From Nocardia sp. NBC_00508 (GTDB taxonomy: Bacteria > Actinomycetota > Actinomycetes > Mycobacteriales > Mycobacteriaceae), in the NCBI RefSeq assembly GCF_036346875.1, contig NZ_CP107852.1, forward strand, positions 6,634,001 to 6,698,000: a stretch of 64,000 bases of DNA. The letters are read 5' to 3'. The translations under genes were made by a program, and so were the position numbers. The notes beneath the pieces were generated by a model. It saw only the letters and a program-made list of their open reading frames with translations, ran no database searches and was not told the origin of the DNA. Positions 16,846-25,709 of this stretch are shown piece by piece; position 1 is the first letter of the stretch, and each line of letters starts with the position of its first letter.

Positions 16846-17379
16846 TCAGCCGCAGGCCGGTGTGCGGTAGTCGGCCGAGCGCAGGATGCCGCACAGATCG
16901 GTGCGCGAGATCCGCCACTTGCCGTCGATAAGCACGAAGTGCACCACCGTGGTGCGGACGGCGGTGCCGGTGCCGTCCTTGTCCAGCCGCATGGTGGCGG
17001 TCAGCGTGCCGTCGTGGTTGTCGAACACCGGATCGGTCACGCCGTAGACGGCGCGTGGATTGTCCTGCAGTGCCCGGTACATGTCGGGGATGGCTTGGCG
17101 GAACGCTTCGCCGTCCTCGATGAGGGCGGTGCGTTCGCTGTCGGGCAGTGCCGGGTCCAGCGCCCGCTTGATCTGGATGTCCAGGTCGGCGGCCGTCGGC
17201 AGCGGCGGGTGCGCGGCGCTGGAGGAGGTGGCGATCGAGGACGACAGCGACGCGTTGGCCGAGGAGCGGGCGGCCGCTACGGCGGCCTCGTCCGGTCCGG
17301 TGCTGCAGGCCGCGACCGGCGCCGCCAGCAGCAGGCCCGCGGCGGCGAGCGCGGTCCGGGCGAATCGTGTGTGGGTCAT
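16846..17379 (-). CDS. MTB12-like low-molecular-weight antigen lipoprotein
   Basis: Encodes 177 residues. The signal peptide ends in LLLAAPVAAC, with Cys25 as the lipidation site. A Ser/Ala-rich linker and an NTF2-like C-terminal domain follow (IQIKRALDPALPDSERTALIEDGEAF, ending FVLIDGKWRISRTDLC), which resembles the mycobacterial MTB12/CFP2 family. Such proteins are secreted or surface-anchored; their biochemical role is unknown. ATG 17379 was preferred over the GTG one codon upstream. The gene sits 6 bases downstream of an unknown gene and 16 bases upstream of the MMPL gene, so the three are probably co-transcribed. Confidence 0.82.
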   Translation of the reverse strand: MTHTRFARTALAAAGLLLAAPVAACSTGPDEAAVAAARSSANASLSSSIATSSSAAHPPLPTAADLDIQIKRALDPALPDSERTALIEDGEAFRQAIPDMYRALQDNPRAVYGVTDPVFDNHDGTLTATMRLDKDGTGTAVRTTVVHFVLIDGKWRISRTDLCGILRSADYRTPACG

Positions 17380-17385
17380 CACGTC

Positions 17386-17799
17386 CTACATACCGTCGAT
17401 GACGGAGCTGATCCGTCCCAGCAGGGCCCGCACGGTGGTGACATCCCGGTCTGCGGCGGTGTCGATCGTCGCGGTGTCGGGGATCATATCGTGCACCAGG
17501 GCGACGACACTGCGCTCGTCGTCGAGGTCGATGTCGGCGACGGTGGCTTCGGCGACCGCGAGCACGTCTTCCGGGCCGGGTACGGCGGTGTCGAGGTCGC
17601 GGCGGTAGACCTCCAGTGTGAGGGTCGCGCGCACGGTCCGGAACGCGAAGGGGTGGCCGTCGCCGGTCGTCCCAAAGCCGTGTGCGTACGGACCGACGGT
17701 GACGTCATCGACGGCAAACCCCGACGGATGGTCGGCTTTCAACCGGATCTCCCTGAATCGGACAGCGTGTGGCTCCACCGTAACTCTGATCACCGACAT
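17386..17799 (-). CDS. Hypothetical protein, 137 aa
   Basis: I recognise no family. The protein is acidic, without signal peptide or membrane helix, and has alternating beta-prone segments (IRVTVEPHAVRFREIRL, ATLTLEVYRRDL, VAEATVADIDL). This suggests a small beta-rich cytosolic protein. Start at ATG 17799 faces the lipoprotein gene at 17897 across a 97-base divergent gap. It is the first gene of the likely three-gene set with the MTB12-like antigen and MMPL transporter. Confidence 0.65.
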   Translation of the reverse strand: MSVIRVTVEPHAVRFREIRLKADHPSGFAVDDVTVGPYAHGFGTTGDGHPFAFRTVRATLTLEVYRRDLDTAVPGPEDVLAVAEATVADIDLDDERSVVALVHDMIPDTATIDTAADRDVTTVRALLGRISSVIDGM

Positions 17800-17896
17800 C
17801 GTGCTCGAGCCGACACCCCGGTCGGTCGGTTCAGTGCGTCATCATGGTCAGATGGTGAGATTGCGGAAGATTCGTCGGTAGTTAGGAGTTCGGTGC

Positions 17897-18910
17897 ATGC
17901 GCCCTCGCGGCTCGGTCCTCTCGGCACTCGCGGGTGCGGCGATGCTGGTGTTGCTGACCGGATGCTCCTCCCGCACCGGTGGTGCGGACCTGCCGACCAG
18001 GGAGCCGGCCACCGCGGCGGCCGCGCCCGCGGTGACCGCGCCGCCGGCGGGCCGGGTCCTGTTTACCGGACCGGTCGCCGCGCTGGAATCCGATCCCGGC
18101 ACCGGGCTGCTGGCCGCGCTCGAGGGCACCGCGCTCACTGTCATCGACCCCGACGCCGCTGTGCCCGCGGTGCGCACCGTGACGCTGCCGGATCGCGCGA
18201 GCGGTCTCGCGGCGGGTAGGCCCGGCGAGGTGCTGGCGACCGCGCCCGGGCGGGTGCTGCGGGTCGATCTCGCCGGCGGCGGAATCGGCGAGGTGGCCGT
18301 CGACGGCGACGTGCGGTCGGTTCGCCCGCGCCCGGACGGCGGGCTGCTGGTCGGCACGGCCGACGGCCGGGTGCTCGAGGTGGCGCCGGGTGGAGCGGTG
18401 ACCAGGACCGTGTCCGGGCTGGTATCGGCCGACGAGCTCGCCGAAGCCGACGGCAAGCTCGCCGTGCTCGACCGTCACCAAACCGCGATCTTCGAAGTCG
18501 ACCTCGGCCGCGACCGGCTCGGGCTGGCGCTGCGGGCAGGCGACGGTGCCACGGAGATGATCGCCGACGCGCGCGGCCGGTTCGTGGTCACCGACTCCGC
18601 CGGGGGCGAACTGCTGGTCTACACGGCGGGACCGCTCGTGCTGCGCCAGCGTTTCCCGGTAGGATCTTCGCCTTACGCAGTTGCCTACGATCAGCGGTCG
18701 GACACCGTGTGGGTGACGTGCACGCAGCGCAACGAGGTCGTCGGGTTCGACCTGTCGACGGGTATACCGAAGGAAGTGGGACGCTACGCCACCGTCCGGC
18801 AACCGAACTCGGTGACCATCGAGCAACGCACCGGGGACTTGTTCGTGGGATCCGCGACCGGCGACGGTCTGCAACGGATCGCTGCGGACGATCGGAAGAG
18901 AGGGCACTGA
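17897..18910 (+). CDS. LppL-like beta-propeller lipoprotein
   Basis: Encodes 337 residues. A signal peptide ends in LVLLTGC, with Cys23 as the lipidation site. A Pro/Ala linker and repeated blade-like segments of about 40 residues follow (for example LPDRASGLAAGRPGEVLATAPGRVLRVDL and YAVAYDQRSDTVWVTCTQRNEVVGFDL), typical of YncE/SMP-30-type beta-propellers. It is expected on the outer face of the membrane. Its position directly before the DUF5703 gene and pyrD matches lppL (Rv2138) of M. tuberculosis by memory of that locus. The stop overlaps the next start by one base (TGATG), indicating translational coupling. Confidence 0.85.
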   Translation: MRPRGSVLSALAGAAMLVLLTGCSSRTGGADLPTREPATAAAAPAVTAPPAGRVLFTGPVAALESDPGTGLLAALEGTALTVIDPDAAVPAVRTVTLPDRASGLAAGRPGEVLATAPGRVLRVDLAGGGIGEVAVDGDVRSVRPRPDGGLLVGTADGRVLEVAPGGAVTRTVSGLVSADELAEADGKLAVLDRHQTAIFEVDLGRDRLGLALRAGDGATEMIADARGRFVVTDSAGGELLVYTAGPLVLRQRFPVGSSPYAVAYDQRSDTVWVTCTQRNEVVGFDLSTGIPKEVGRYATVRQPNSVTIEQRTGDLFVGSATGDGLQRIAADDRKRGH

Positions 18911-19209
18911 TGGCTCGGACACCGCGCGCGGGTGAAGATTCCGCGGCATCCTCTGATCCCACGGCACATCGGCGGCGCGGGCGCGCGCTGCCCGCGGGCT
19001 GGGAGACCACCAGCGACGACTACGAGTACGTGCCGCTGCGCCTGCCGCCGGATGTCACGCGGGTGACCGCGTCCATGCGGTTGGCGATCCAAGCCGAGTT
19101 CGGTGGCTGGGAGCTCTCGCGGGTGCGGGCCTACACCGACGGCAGCAGGCGGGTCCTGCTGCGGCGGCGAAAATCCGCACTACTACCCCAGCCCGAGCCC
19201 GGAATGTGA
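18910..19209 (+). CDS. DUF5703 family protein
   Basis: A 99-residue protein with the DUF5703 core DDYEYVPLRLPPDVTRVTASMRLAIQAEFGGWELSRVRAY followed by a basic tail (GSRRVLLRRRK). Its ATG at 18910 shares the A of the previous gene's TGA. In M. tuberculosis a member lies next to lppL and pyrD (Rv2137c by memory). It is small, cytosolic and of unknown role. Confidence 0.88.
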   Translation: MARTPRAGEDSAASSDPTAHRRRGRALPAGWETTSDDYEYVPLRLPPDVTRVTASMRLAIQAEFGGWELSRVRAYTDGSRRVLLRRRKSALLPQPEPGM

Positions 19210-19213
19210 GCCG

Positions 19214-20290
19214 ATGTACGCCCTGCTGCTCCGACTGATGTTCCTGGTCGCGCCGGAACGCATCCACCACCTCGTCTTCACCGCCATGCGGTTCGCCGCC
19301 TGGTGTGCGCCGCTGCGCTGGGCGATGAGCAATATTCTCGCCACCGACGACCCGATTCTGCGTACCACCGCGTTCGGGGTCGAATTCCCCGCGCCGCTGG
19401 GTTTGGCCGCCGGATTCGACAAGAACGCCGACGGTGTCGACGCCTGGGCGCCGCTGGGGTTCGGTTTCGCCGAGATCGGCACCGTCACCGCCCAGCCACA
19501 GCCCGGCAATCCCGCACCGCGGCTGTTCCGGCTGCCCGCCGACCGTGCCCTGATCAACCGGATGGGGTTCAACAACCACGGCGCCGCCGCGGCCGCCGAA
19601 CGGCTGCGCGCGCGGCGCGGCGGAGTGCCGATCGGAGCCAATATCGGCAAGACGAAGATCGTCGAACCCGATCATGCCGCCGCCGACTACGCCACCAGCG
19701 CCGCGCTGCTGGGGCCGCTGGCCGATTTCGTCGTGGTCAACGTCAGCTCCCCCAACACGCCCGGCCTGCGGGATCTGCAGGCGGTCGAATCGCTGCGGCC
19801 GCTGTTGCGGGCCGTGCTGGACAGTGTGCAGGTGCCGGTGCTGGTGAAGATCGCACCGGATCTGTCCGACGAGGACATCGACGCGGTCGCCGATCTGGCC
19901 GTCGAGCTGGGGTTGGCGGGCATCGTGGCCACCAACACCACCATTCGCCGCGACGGTCTGCGCAGCGATCCGGACGCGGTCGACGCCATGGGCGCGGGCG
20001 GTCTGTCCGGGCCGCCGGTCGCGGACCGTTCCCTCGAGGTGTTGCGCCGGCTGTACCGGCGGGTCGGTGACCGGCTGGTACTGATCTCGGTCGGCGGTAT
20101 CGAAACGGTCGACCAGGCGTGGGAACGTGTCCTCGCCGGGGCGACGCTGCTGCAGGGCTATACCGGCTTCATCTACGGCGGCCCGTTCTGGATGCGCAGG
20201 ATCCACCGTGGTCTGGCGCAGCGGTTGCGTGCCGGTGGATACCGGAGCGTCGCCGAGGCCGTGGGCGCGGAGCACACAGCCCACGCCTGA
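19214..20290 (+). CDS. pyrD: Quinone-dependent dihydroorotate dehydrogenase (class 2)
   Basis: Encodes 358 residues of the FMN enzyme that oxidises dihydroorotate to orotate in pyrimidine synthesis, passing electrons to membrane quinone. Hallmarks are the amphipathic N-terminal helix (MYALLLRLMFLVAPERIHHLVF) of class 2 enzymes, LGLAAGFDKNADG, NRMGFNNHG, and NVSSPNTPGLRDLQ with the catalytic Ser. The phosphate-binding ISVGGIETVDQAWERVLAGATLLQGYT is also present. It begins 4 bases after the DUF5703 stop with ATG 19214. The frame remains open upstream into the neighbouring gene, which is not used. It converges on an unknown gene, 14 bases apart. Confidence 0.97.
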   Translation: MYALLLRLMFLVAPERIHHLVFTAMRFAAWCAPLRWAMSNILATDDPILRTTAFGVEFPAPLGLAAGFDKNADGVDAWAPLGFGFAEIGTVTAQPQPGNPAPRLFRLPADRALINRMGFNNHGAAAAAERLRARRGGVPIGANIGKTKIVEPDHAAADYATSAALLGPLADFVVVNVSSPNTPGLRDLQAVESLRPLLRAVLDSVQVPVLVKIAPDLSDEDIDAVADLAVELGLAGIVATNTTIRRDGLRSDPDAVDAMGAGGLSGPPVADRSLEVLRRLYRRVGDRLVLISVGGIETVDQAWERVLAGATLLQGYTGFIYGGPFWMRRIHRGLAQRLRAGGYRSVAEAVGAEHTAHA

Positions 20291-20304
20291 ACTCCGGCGC
20301 AGGT

Positions 20305-20682
20305 TCAGCCGTGGACCAACGGAGGTTCGATCGTGTGGCTGCGCCGCGGCCCGCGCCCCGGCGGCGTCGGGTCCCCGTTGGGTCGCACTTCCTGCTCCAG
20401 CCGCGCCGCCATCCGCTTGGCCAGCAGGATCACCGCGTGATCGCGCAGGATGCCCAGTTCATCGGCGTAGACCTCGACGCGGGCCTGGGCCATCCGGTCG
20501 TGCACCATGCGCGGGTCGCTGAGCAGTTCGTCCAAGCGCATGCCCGCCAGCGCCTGGGTGCGGGTCAGCCGCCGATCCGGCAGCCAGCTCAGCCGCCAGC
20601 CATCGGTGGTGTCGGTGTCCCGGTAGGCGGCTTCCGGGGTGATGTCGCTGGTCATTGTCCATTCGGTGGCGTGAATGGTCAT
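20305..20682 (-). CDS. Hypothetical protein, 125 aa
   Basis: I recognise no family. The sequence has a polar N-terminus and a helical middle (TRTQALAGMRLDELLSDPRMVHDRMAQARVEVYADELGILRDHAVILLAKRMAARLEQEV) that could form a short helical bundle, plus a Pro/Arg-rich tail. The ATG at 20682 overlaps the stop of the gene upstream (ATGA), so the pair is translationally coupled. It is convergent with pyrD and marks the start of the accessory segment. Confidence 0.65.
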   Translation of the reverse strand: MTIHATEWTMTSDITPEAAYRDTDTTDGWRLSWLPDRRLTRTQALAGMRLDELLSDPRMVHDRMAQARVEVYADELGILRDHAVILLAKRMAARLEQEVRPNGDPTPPGRGPRRSHTIEPPLVHG

Positions 20683-20927
20683 CGTCGTCTCCGGTGCAAC
20701 AGGTGGAGTGAGGCCGGCTCCAGGGTGCTGAGTTCGATGATCACGAATGCCTCCAGTCGTGCATCCGCTGGTACAGCGCGGTGGATGCGCTGCACCGTGA
20801 TTTCCGCGGTGTCGGCGAGTGCGGCAGCGTGTGCCTGGCCGATGGGTCGGGTGGCCGAGCCGGGCGGCCGAGTGGGGCGCTCGGTGGCGCGGCGGCTCTG
20901 GTGTGCCGGTGGGCGTACCGGCCGCAT
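20679..20927 (-). CDS. Small basic hypothetical protein, 82 aa
   Basis: ATG at 20927 lies 5 bases after GAGGG. The frame runs to a TGA overlapping the next gene by 4 bases. The first half is Arg/Pro-rich (MRPVRPPAHQSRRATERPTRP) and the second half looks like a folded helix-strand segment (AALADTAEITVQRIHRAVPADARLEAFVIIELSTLEP). Function is unknown. Coding status rests on the start signal and the coupling. Confidence 0.5.
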   Translation of the reverse strand: MRPVRPPAHQSRRATERPTRPPGSATRPIGQAHAAALADTAEITVQRIHRAVPADARLEAFVIIELSTLEPASLHLLHRRRR

Positions 20928-21435
20928 CGTTCCCTCGCGGCAGGCATGCTCGCCCGTGTCGGTGCGCGTTGGCTGTTGGGTGCGCGAGTGGCGGCGTGGA
21001 TCGCCAGGCCGGTCGTCGTGCCCGAGGAGTTGTCGCCGCGTACCGGCCGGGTGCATGGTGAGCCCGGCCCCGGTGCGGGGCGTGGCGGGTGGGGAATGCC
21101 TTCGCGCTGACGCGTGGCTGGTCGGGATGCGGTGGTGCGGGGTTGTCCGGCGGCTCGTTTAGTCCACCACCGACTTCGGCGCCAGATCGCTATCCGGTCC
21201 GGCGGTGCGGTGTCGCCGTCGAATCTGCCGTATTCGGTGAATCATTCTCATCACCAGCCCTCCCGTGCCTGGTGGTGCGATGGGGATCGCCACATCCAGT
21301 GTGGCATTTGCCGTTCCCCGAGCGCAATTGCCGTTGTAATTTGGTAATTGACAATTTGCCCGCCGGCTAAACCCGATTTGCGTGGCCTATGTGCGCTCGA
21401 CGCTCCGGTGTCGCGCCGATCGAGGAGGGTCGCCC
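20928..21435. other. Gene-poor stretch, partly lower in GC
   Basis: No convincing gene lies between the small basic protein and the PfkB-fold gene. From about 21160 the composition becomes more AT-rich than its neighbours, and the last 100 bases include an exact TTGACA at 21348-21353. No -10 box at suitable distance was found. The segment probably holds promoters for the genes on both sides. Confidence 0.4.
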
Positions 21436-22932
21436 ATGGTCCCGCAGGACTCGGGAATGGTTGCCGTTCGCAATATCCTCACCCGGCTGTGCAAGCGGTC
21501 CGGCCTGAGCTCGGATCGGTTGCGCAGCACCGAAATCGACGTATTGCCGCTGCTCGACCTGCTGGCCGTACGCCAGTACGCGCGGCGCGCGGGCATCGAC
21601 CGGGAAGAAGCGGTGCTGCCGCTGGTGCGCGACCTCGCGGGGCGATTGGAGCCCACCGACCGGCTCATCGTCGACGCGGAACTGTCGTTGGGGCTGCTGC
21701 GCGAAAATCCGCCCGCCGACATCGATCCCGGCCGGCTCTACGCCGCGGATCTGGGGGTGCGGCGCGAATACCTCACCGCGTACTGGCAGGTGCTGCACGA
21801 AGCCGTTGGGGCGCAACCGATCCTCGTCGCGCCGACGGTGCGGTCCCTGCGCGGGGCGCCCGAGCGCCGTGCGTTCACCGCGCTGGCCGCGCAGCTGGCC
21901 ACGGCCTCGGTGTTCGACGGAGCGCACGTGATCGACGCCGCGACGGCATTGAACAATGCTGTGGCCGAATCGAATTCGGCGACGCACCGCGGTGTGGTGA
22001 CCGTGATCGGCGATGCGGTCATCGACCACATGTACCTGGTCGACCGGATCCCCGGCGCCGGGGGCACCACCCGCGGCGGTTACGAGGAACATCCCGGTGG
22101 CAAAGGCCTCACCCGTGCGGTCGCCGCGGCGCGGCTCGGTCTGCGGGTGCGGCTGATCTCGGCGGTCGGCGACGACGACGCGGGCGGCCGCATCCTGGAA
22201 TACCTGCGCAGCGAGCGAGTCGACACCGAACTGGTGAAGGTGGTGCCCTACGCGCCGACGCCGGTCACCGCGGTGATCGTCGCAGGCACCGGCGCGGCGA
22301 GCACGATCGGCTGTAAAGACGAGCGAATCAGGTTGAGCGCCCAGGATTTACGCAGCGACGCGATCCGCTCCGCGATCGCCACCTCCGACGCGCTGCTGCT
22401 GACCTTCGAGCAGCCCACCGGGGTGATCGAGCAGATCATGGCGGATCTGCGCGGGCTGCGATCCCGGCCGCTGGTGGTCGTGCATCCGGCGCCGCCGCTG
22501 GATCGCCCGCAGTACCTCTACCAGTACCTCGGCGTGGTGGATTACCTCGTCGGCGGCGACAAGGACCTGGACGCGCTGGCGATGGTCTCCGAGGGTGCGA
22601 CCGGGGAGACAACCGCGACGTTGTTGCGCGCGCTCGGTGTGCGGGCGGTGTGCGCGCTCCAGGATTTCCGCTGCGCGGTGTGGTCGGACGAGGTCAGCGA
22701 CCGGTTTCATCCGTTCCCGACGGCACTGGAGCATTCGGTCGGCGCTTACGCTGCCTTCTCCGCCGCCTTGGCCTATCGTCTCGTCTCATCGCGCCGCCCC
22801 GCCGCACGCAACGACTACGTCTGGGCGACCGCCGCGATGGTGGCGACGCAATCGGTCGGGGACGTCCCGGGAGCGATGCCGCTGGTGAGTGAAGTCGAAC
22901 GGATTTTCAGACTCGCTACGGAGGAGCATTGA
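21436..22932 (+). CDS. PfkB-fold protein with N-terminal helical domain and lost catalytic motif
   Basis: Encodes 498 residues. Residues 1-185 form a helical domain (VRNILTRLCKRSGLSSDRLRSTEIDVLPLL and following) of a type seen in regulators. From about 190 a ribokinase/PfkB domain follows (VTVIGDAVIDHMYLVDRIPGAGG, PGGKGLTRAVAAARLGLRVRLISAVGDDDAG). The family's second signature GAGD is replaced by G436-A437-Y438-A439, so the anion-hole Gly and the catalytic Asp are both missing. This suggests a pseudokinase that binds a sugar or nucleoside without phosphorylating it. ATG 21436 follows GAGGAGGG. The stop overlaps the TTG start of the GTP-cyclohydrolase-like gene, so the two work in a fixed ratio. 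Confidence 0.8.
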   Translation: MVPQDSGMVAVRNILTRLCKRSGLSSDRLRSTEIDVLPLLDLLAVRQYARRAGIDREEAVLPLVRDLAGRLEPTDRLIVDAELSLGLLRENPPADIDPGRLYAADLGVRREYLTAYWQVLHEAVGAQPILVAPTVRSLRGAPERRAFTALAAQLATASVFDGAHVIDAATALNNAVAESNSATHRGVVTVIGDAVIDHMYLVDRIPGAGGTTRGGYEEHPGGKGLTRAVAAARLGLRVRLISAVGDDDAGGRILEYLRSERVDTELVKVVPYAPTPVTAVIVAGTGAASTIGCKDERIRLSAQDLRSDAIRSAIATSDALLLTFEQPTGVIEQIMADLRGLRSRPLVVVHPAPPLDRPQYLYQYLGVVDYLVGGDKDLDALAMVSEGATGETTATLLRALGVRAVCALQDFRCAVWSDEVSDRFHPFPTALEHSVGAYAAFSAALAYRLVSSRRPAARNDYVWATAAMVATQSVGDVPGAMPLVSEVERIFRLATEEH

Positions 22933-23669
22933 CCAGAATTGTGGACCTTGCCGATACCGACCATCGGTTCCGTCGCAAGGGGCATGATCTGCGAGTTCGG
23001 GTGGTGGAGCTGCACGGCGACAACGAACAGGGGCACTTGCTGCTGTTCGGCGAGGTGGCCGACGGGTGCCTGGTGCGGGTGCACTCGCGCTGCTTGTACG
23101 GGGAGGCGCTGCAGTCCCAGGACTGCGACTGCGGGCCTGAACTCGACACGGCGCTGGATCTCATCCAGGCCGCGGGGTCGGGGGTGCTGGTGTACCTGGA
23201 GCAGGAAGGGCGCGGCGCGGGGCTGATCGCGAAGGCTCTGGGATACCGCGAAAGCGAGCGCTCCGGCGCCGACACCTTCACCAGCTACGAGAACCTCGGT
23301 TATCCTGCCGACGCCCGCACCTACTCCGCGACCGCCCGCGCACTGGCTGAGCTGGGATTGCGCTCGGTGCAGCTGCTCACCAACAATCCTGCCAAGGTCG
23401 ACGCGCTGCGGCAGGGAGGTTTGCAGGTGACCGCGGTGCCGTTGCGGACACGGGCGCTCAGTGAGCGGGCCCGCGAGTACCTCGAAGCCAAGCGCATTCG
23501 GCGCAAGCACTGGATTCCGACCGATTCCGTGCCGTGGGCGGTCGAGGAGCCCTGCGGTGCCGCTCAGAACGACGAAGCATCGGCCGCCGATCCGGTGGTC
23601 ATTACACCCGGCGAAGCCGCCCGCCCCCGTCCCGGCTCCGCCTCCGCGGCCGATCTGATCGGTGCATAG
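22929..23669 (+). CDS. GTP cyclohydrolase II-like protein (RibA family)
   Basis: Encodes 246 residues. The zinc site is Cys55, Cys66 and Cys68 (RCLYGEALQSQDCDCGPEL). Catalytic-region EQEGRGAGLIAKALGY and the end motif LLTNNPAKVDAL are those of GTP cyclohydrolase II, which opens GTP to the riboflavin precursor. The usual DLRDYGIGAQ segment is changed to DARTYSATARAL, so product or activity could differ, as in specialised GCH II paralogs. The last 50 residues are a Pro/Ala-rich tail. The start is TTG at 22929 (overlapping the upstream TGA) after GGAGGAG; a GTG at 22938 is the alternative. No other riboflavin gene is nearby. Confidence 0.85.
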   Translation: MTRIVDLADTDHRFRRKGHDLRVRVVELHGDNEQGHLLLFGEVADGCLVRVHSRCLYGEALQSQDCDCGPELDTALDLIQAAGSGVLVYLEQEGRGAGLIAKALGYRESERSGADTFTSYENLGYPADARTYSATARALAELGLRSVQLLTNNPAKVDALRQGGLQVTAVPLRTRALSERAREYLEAKRIRRKHWIPTDSVPWAVEEPCGAAQNDEASAADPVVITPGEAARPRPGSASAADLIGA

Positions 23670-23725
23670 AGGTTCCTCGATGTAAGAGCCACGACAATCC
23701 CTGTGTCTCGCTACCATGAGTGAGC

Positions 23726-23743
23726 CGCGCCACACGTGGCGCG
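23726..23743. promoter_or_regulatory. Palindrome upstream of the acyl-CoA ligase gene
   Basis: CGCGCCAC and GTGGCGCG flank AC, a perfect 8-bp inverted repeat 85 bases before the ligase start. Position fits an operator. No regulator is encoded beside it, so this is weak. Confidence 0.35.
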
Positions 23744-23827
23744 CGCCGACTCGAGCGTGCGAGTCTCGGATCGGGCGTCGGCGAACACCGGAGTTCGGTC
23801 CACGCCAGAGATAGCGGGAACAGGGAT

Positions 23828-25660
23828 ATGACGACAACAGACATCGGATACGCGCACGAATCGGGCAAAACGGTCTACACCGTGCCCGCGGCATTCCAGG
23901 AGACCGCGCGACTGCGCCCCGACCAGATCGCCCTGCGCAAGGTGGGCGGCACCCAGGAGTACACCTGGCGCGATTACGCCGAACGGGTGCGTTCCATCGC
24001 GGCGGGCCTGGCAGGCCTCGGCGTCCGGCACGGCGACACCGTCGGCATCATGCTCACCAACCGGCCCGAATTCAACCTGGTCGACACCGCGGCGCTGCAC
24101 GTGGGCGCGACCCCGTTCTCGATCTACAACACCAGCTCCCCCGAGCAGATCACCCACCTGTTCACCAACGCGGGCAATAAAGTCGTGGTGACCGAACAGG
24201 TTTTCCTCGACCGGATCACCGCCGCCGGCGTGCCGCTCGAGCACATCGTCATGGTCGACGGCCCCGCCGCGGACACCATCACCCTCGAGCAGGTCGAGGC
24301 CGCGCCCGCCGCGGAATTCGATTTCGACGCCGCCTGGCAAGCGGTTCGAGCCGACGACCTGGCCACCCTGATCTACACCTCCGGCACCACCGGCCCGTCC
24401 AAGGGCGTGGAGATCACCCACCGCAACGTGCTCGCCCAGATCATCGCGCTGGTCAACGGCCCACTGCAGGTCGGGCTCGATGACCGCGCCGTGTCCTACC
24501 TGCCCGCCGCGCACGTCGCCGACCGGATCTCCGGACACGCGATCAACCTGCTCACCGGCATCCAGATCACCACCGTCCCCGACCCACGCGAGGTCGCCGC
24601 CGCCCTGCCCGACGCGCGCCCGACCATCTTCTTCGGCGTGCCACGGGTGTGGCAGAAGATCAAGGCGGGTGTCGAGGGCAGGCTCGCCGCCGAACCGAGC
24701 CCGGTGAAGAAGGCACTGGCCAACTGGGCGATCGGCACCGGCATCGCCGCCGCACGGGCGGATCTGGCCGGTAAAGGTCGCGGTCCGCTGCTGTCGGTGC
24801 AGCACACGATCGCCGAAACCCTGGTGCTGTCCAAGCTGCGCCACGCACTCGGTTTGGATCAGCTGAAGGTCGCCTCCTCCGGCGCGGCCCCCATCCCGCC
24901 GGAGACCTTGGAATACTTCCTTGGCCTCGGCTTCACCGTCAGCGAGGTGTGGGGTATGTCCGAGACCAGCGGCGTGGGCACCTACACCGAACTGGCCAAG
25001 CCGCGTCCCGGTTCGGTCGGGCGCCCGGTGGACGGCATGGAGCTGCGGCTCGACGCCGACGGCGAGGTCCTGGTGCGCGGTCCGATCGTCACCCGCGGCT
25101 ACCGCAACATGCCGGACAAGACCGCCGAGGCGATCGACTCCGACGGCTGGCTGCACACCGGCGATATCGGCACCCTCGACGCCGACGGCTACCTGCGGAT
25201 CGTGGACCGCAAGAAGGAACTGATCATCAACGAGGCGGGCAAGAACATCGCGCCCAGCAACATCGAAAACGCCGCCAAGGCCGCGTCCTCGCTGATCGGT
25301 CAGGCGGTCGCGATCGGCGACGCCAAGCCTTACATCGCCGCGCTGATCGTGCTCGACGCCGACGTCGCCGCGCTGCGCGCCAAGGAACTCGACGCCACCG
25401 CCGACGACATCACCACCCTGGCCACCCGCCGGGAGATCGTCGAGGAAGTGCTCGCCGCGGTGCAGGCGGGCAATGCGAAACTCTCGCGCGTCGAACAGAT
25501 CAAGCGTTTCACCATCCTCGGCGCGGTCTGGGAACCCGGCGGCGACGAGCTGACGCCCAAGATGTCGCTCAAGCGCGTCCCGATCGCGACCAAGTACCAG
25601 GCCGAGATCCAGGCGCTGTATGCCGAGAACGCCTCCGACCGGGTCGTCAACGTCAAGTAG
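23828..25660 (+). CDS. Long-chain fatty acid-CoA ligase (FadD15 type)
   Basis: Complete 610-residue adenylating enzyme. An N-terminal domain (AAFQETARLRPDQIALRKV) leads to the P-loop YTSGTTGPSKGVE, then WGMSETSGVG, the HTGD motif, the hinge DRKKELIIN and the AGKNIAPSNIE end segment. It would form acyl-CoA for lipid synthesis or degradation. I chose ATG 23828 for its family-like N-terminus and the AGGGAT just upstream; the frame is open for 36 codons before it. It is clearly paralogous to the partial gene at the left edge of the window. A strong hairpin follows at 25677. Substrate chain length cannot be told from sequence. Confidence 0.94.
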   Translation: MTTTDIGYAHESGKTVYTVPAAFQETARLRPDQIALRKVGGTQEYTWRDYAERVRSIAAGLAGLGVRHGDTVGIMLTNRPEFNLVDTAALHVGATPFSIYNTSSPEQITHLFTNAGNKVVVTEQVFLDRITAAGVPLEHIVMVDGPAADTITLEQVEAAPAAEFDFDAAWQAVRADDLATLIYTSGTTGPSKGVEITHRNVLAQIIALVNGPLQVGLDDRAVSYLPAAHVADRISGHAINLLTGIQITTVPDPREVAAALPDARPTIFFGVPRVWQKIKAGVEGRLAAEPSPVKKALANWAIGTGIAAARADLAGKGRGPLLSVQHTIAETLVLSKLRHALGLDQLKVASSGAAPIPPETLEYFLGLGFTVSEVWGMSETSGVGTYTELAKPRPGSVGRPVDGMELRLDADGEVLVRGPIVTRGYRNMPDKTAEAIDSDGWLHTGDIGTLDADGYLRIVDRKKELIINEAGKNIAPSNIENAAKAASSLIGQAVAIGDAKPYIAALIVLDADVAALRAKELDATADDITTLATRREIVEEVLAAVQAGNAKLSRVEQIKRFTILGAVWEPGGDELTPKMSLKRVPIATKYQAEIQALYAENASDRVVNVK

Positions 25661-25676
25661 AATCCACCGGAAAGCG

Positions 25677-25709
25677 CTGTGGCCCTGGACATTCCGTCCA
25701 GGGCCACAG
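25677..25709 (+). terminator. Strong hairpin after the acyl-CoA ligase
   Basis: CTGTGGCCCTGGAC and GTCCAGGGCCACAG form a perfect 14-bp stem with a 5-base loop (ATTCC), 16 bases after the stop codon. There is no T-run, as is usual for actinobacterial intrinsic terminators. Confidence 0.8.

Noticed and set aside
21348..21378. Promoter with exact TTGACA before the PfkB-fold gene
   Set aside because: No acceptable -10 hexamer lies 16-19 bases downstream, so only the AT-rich region was recorded.
1..25660. Composite element bounded by the two acyl-CoA ligase genes
   Set aside because: The two genes are in direct orientation and related at protein level, but no transposase, inverted ends or target duplication is seen, and backbone genes lie between them.
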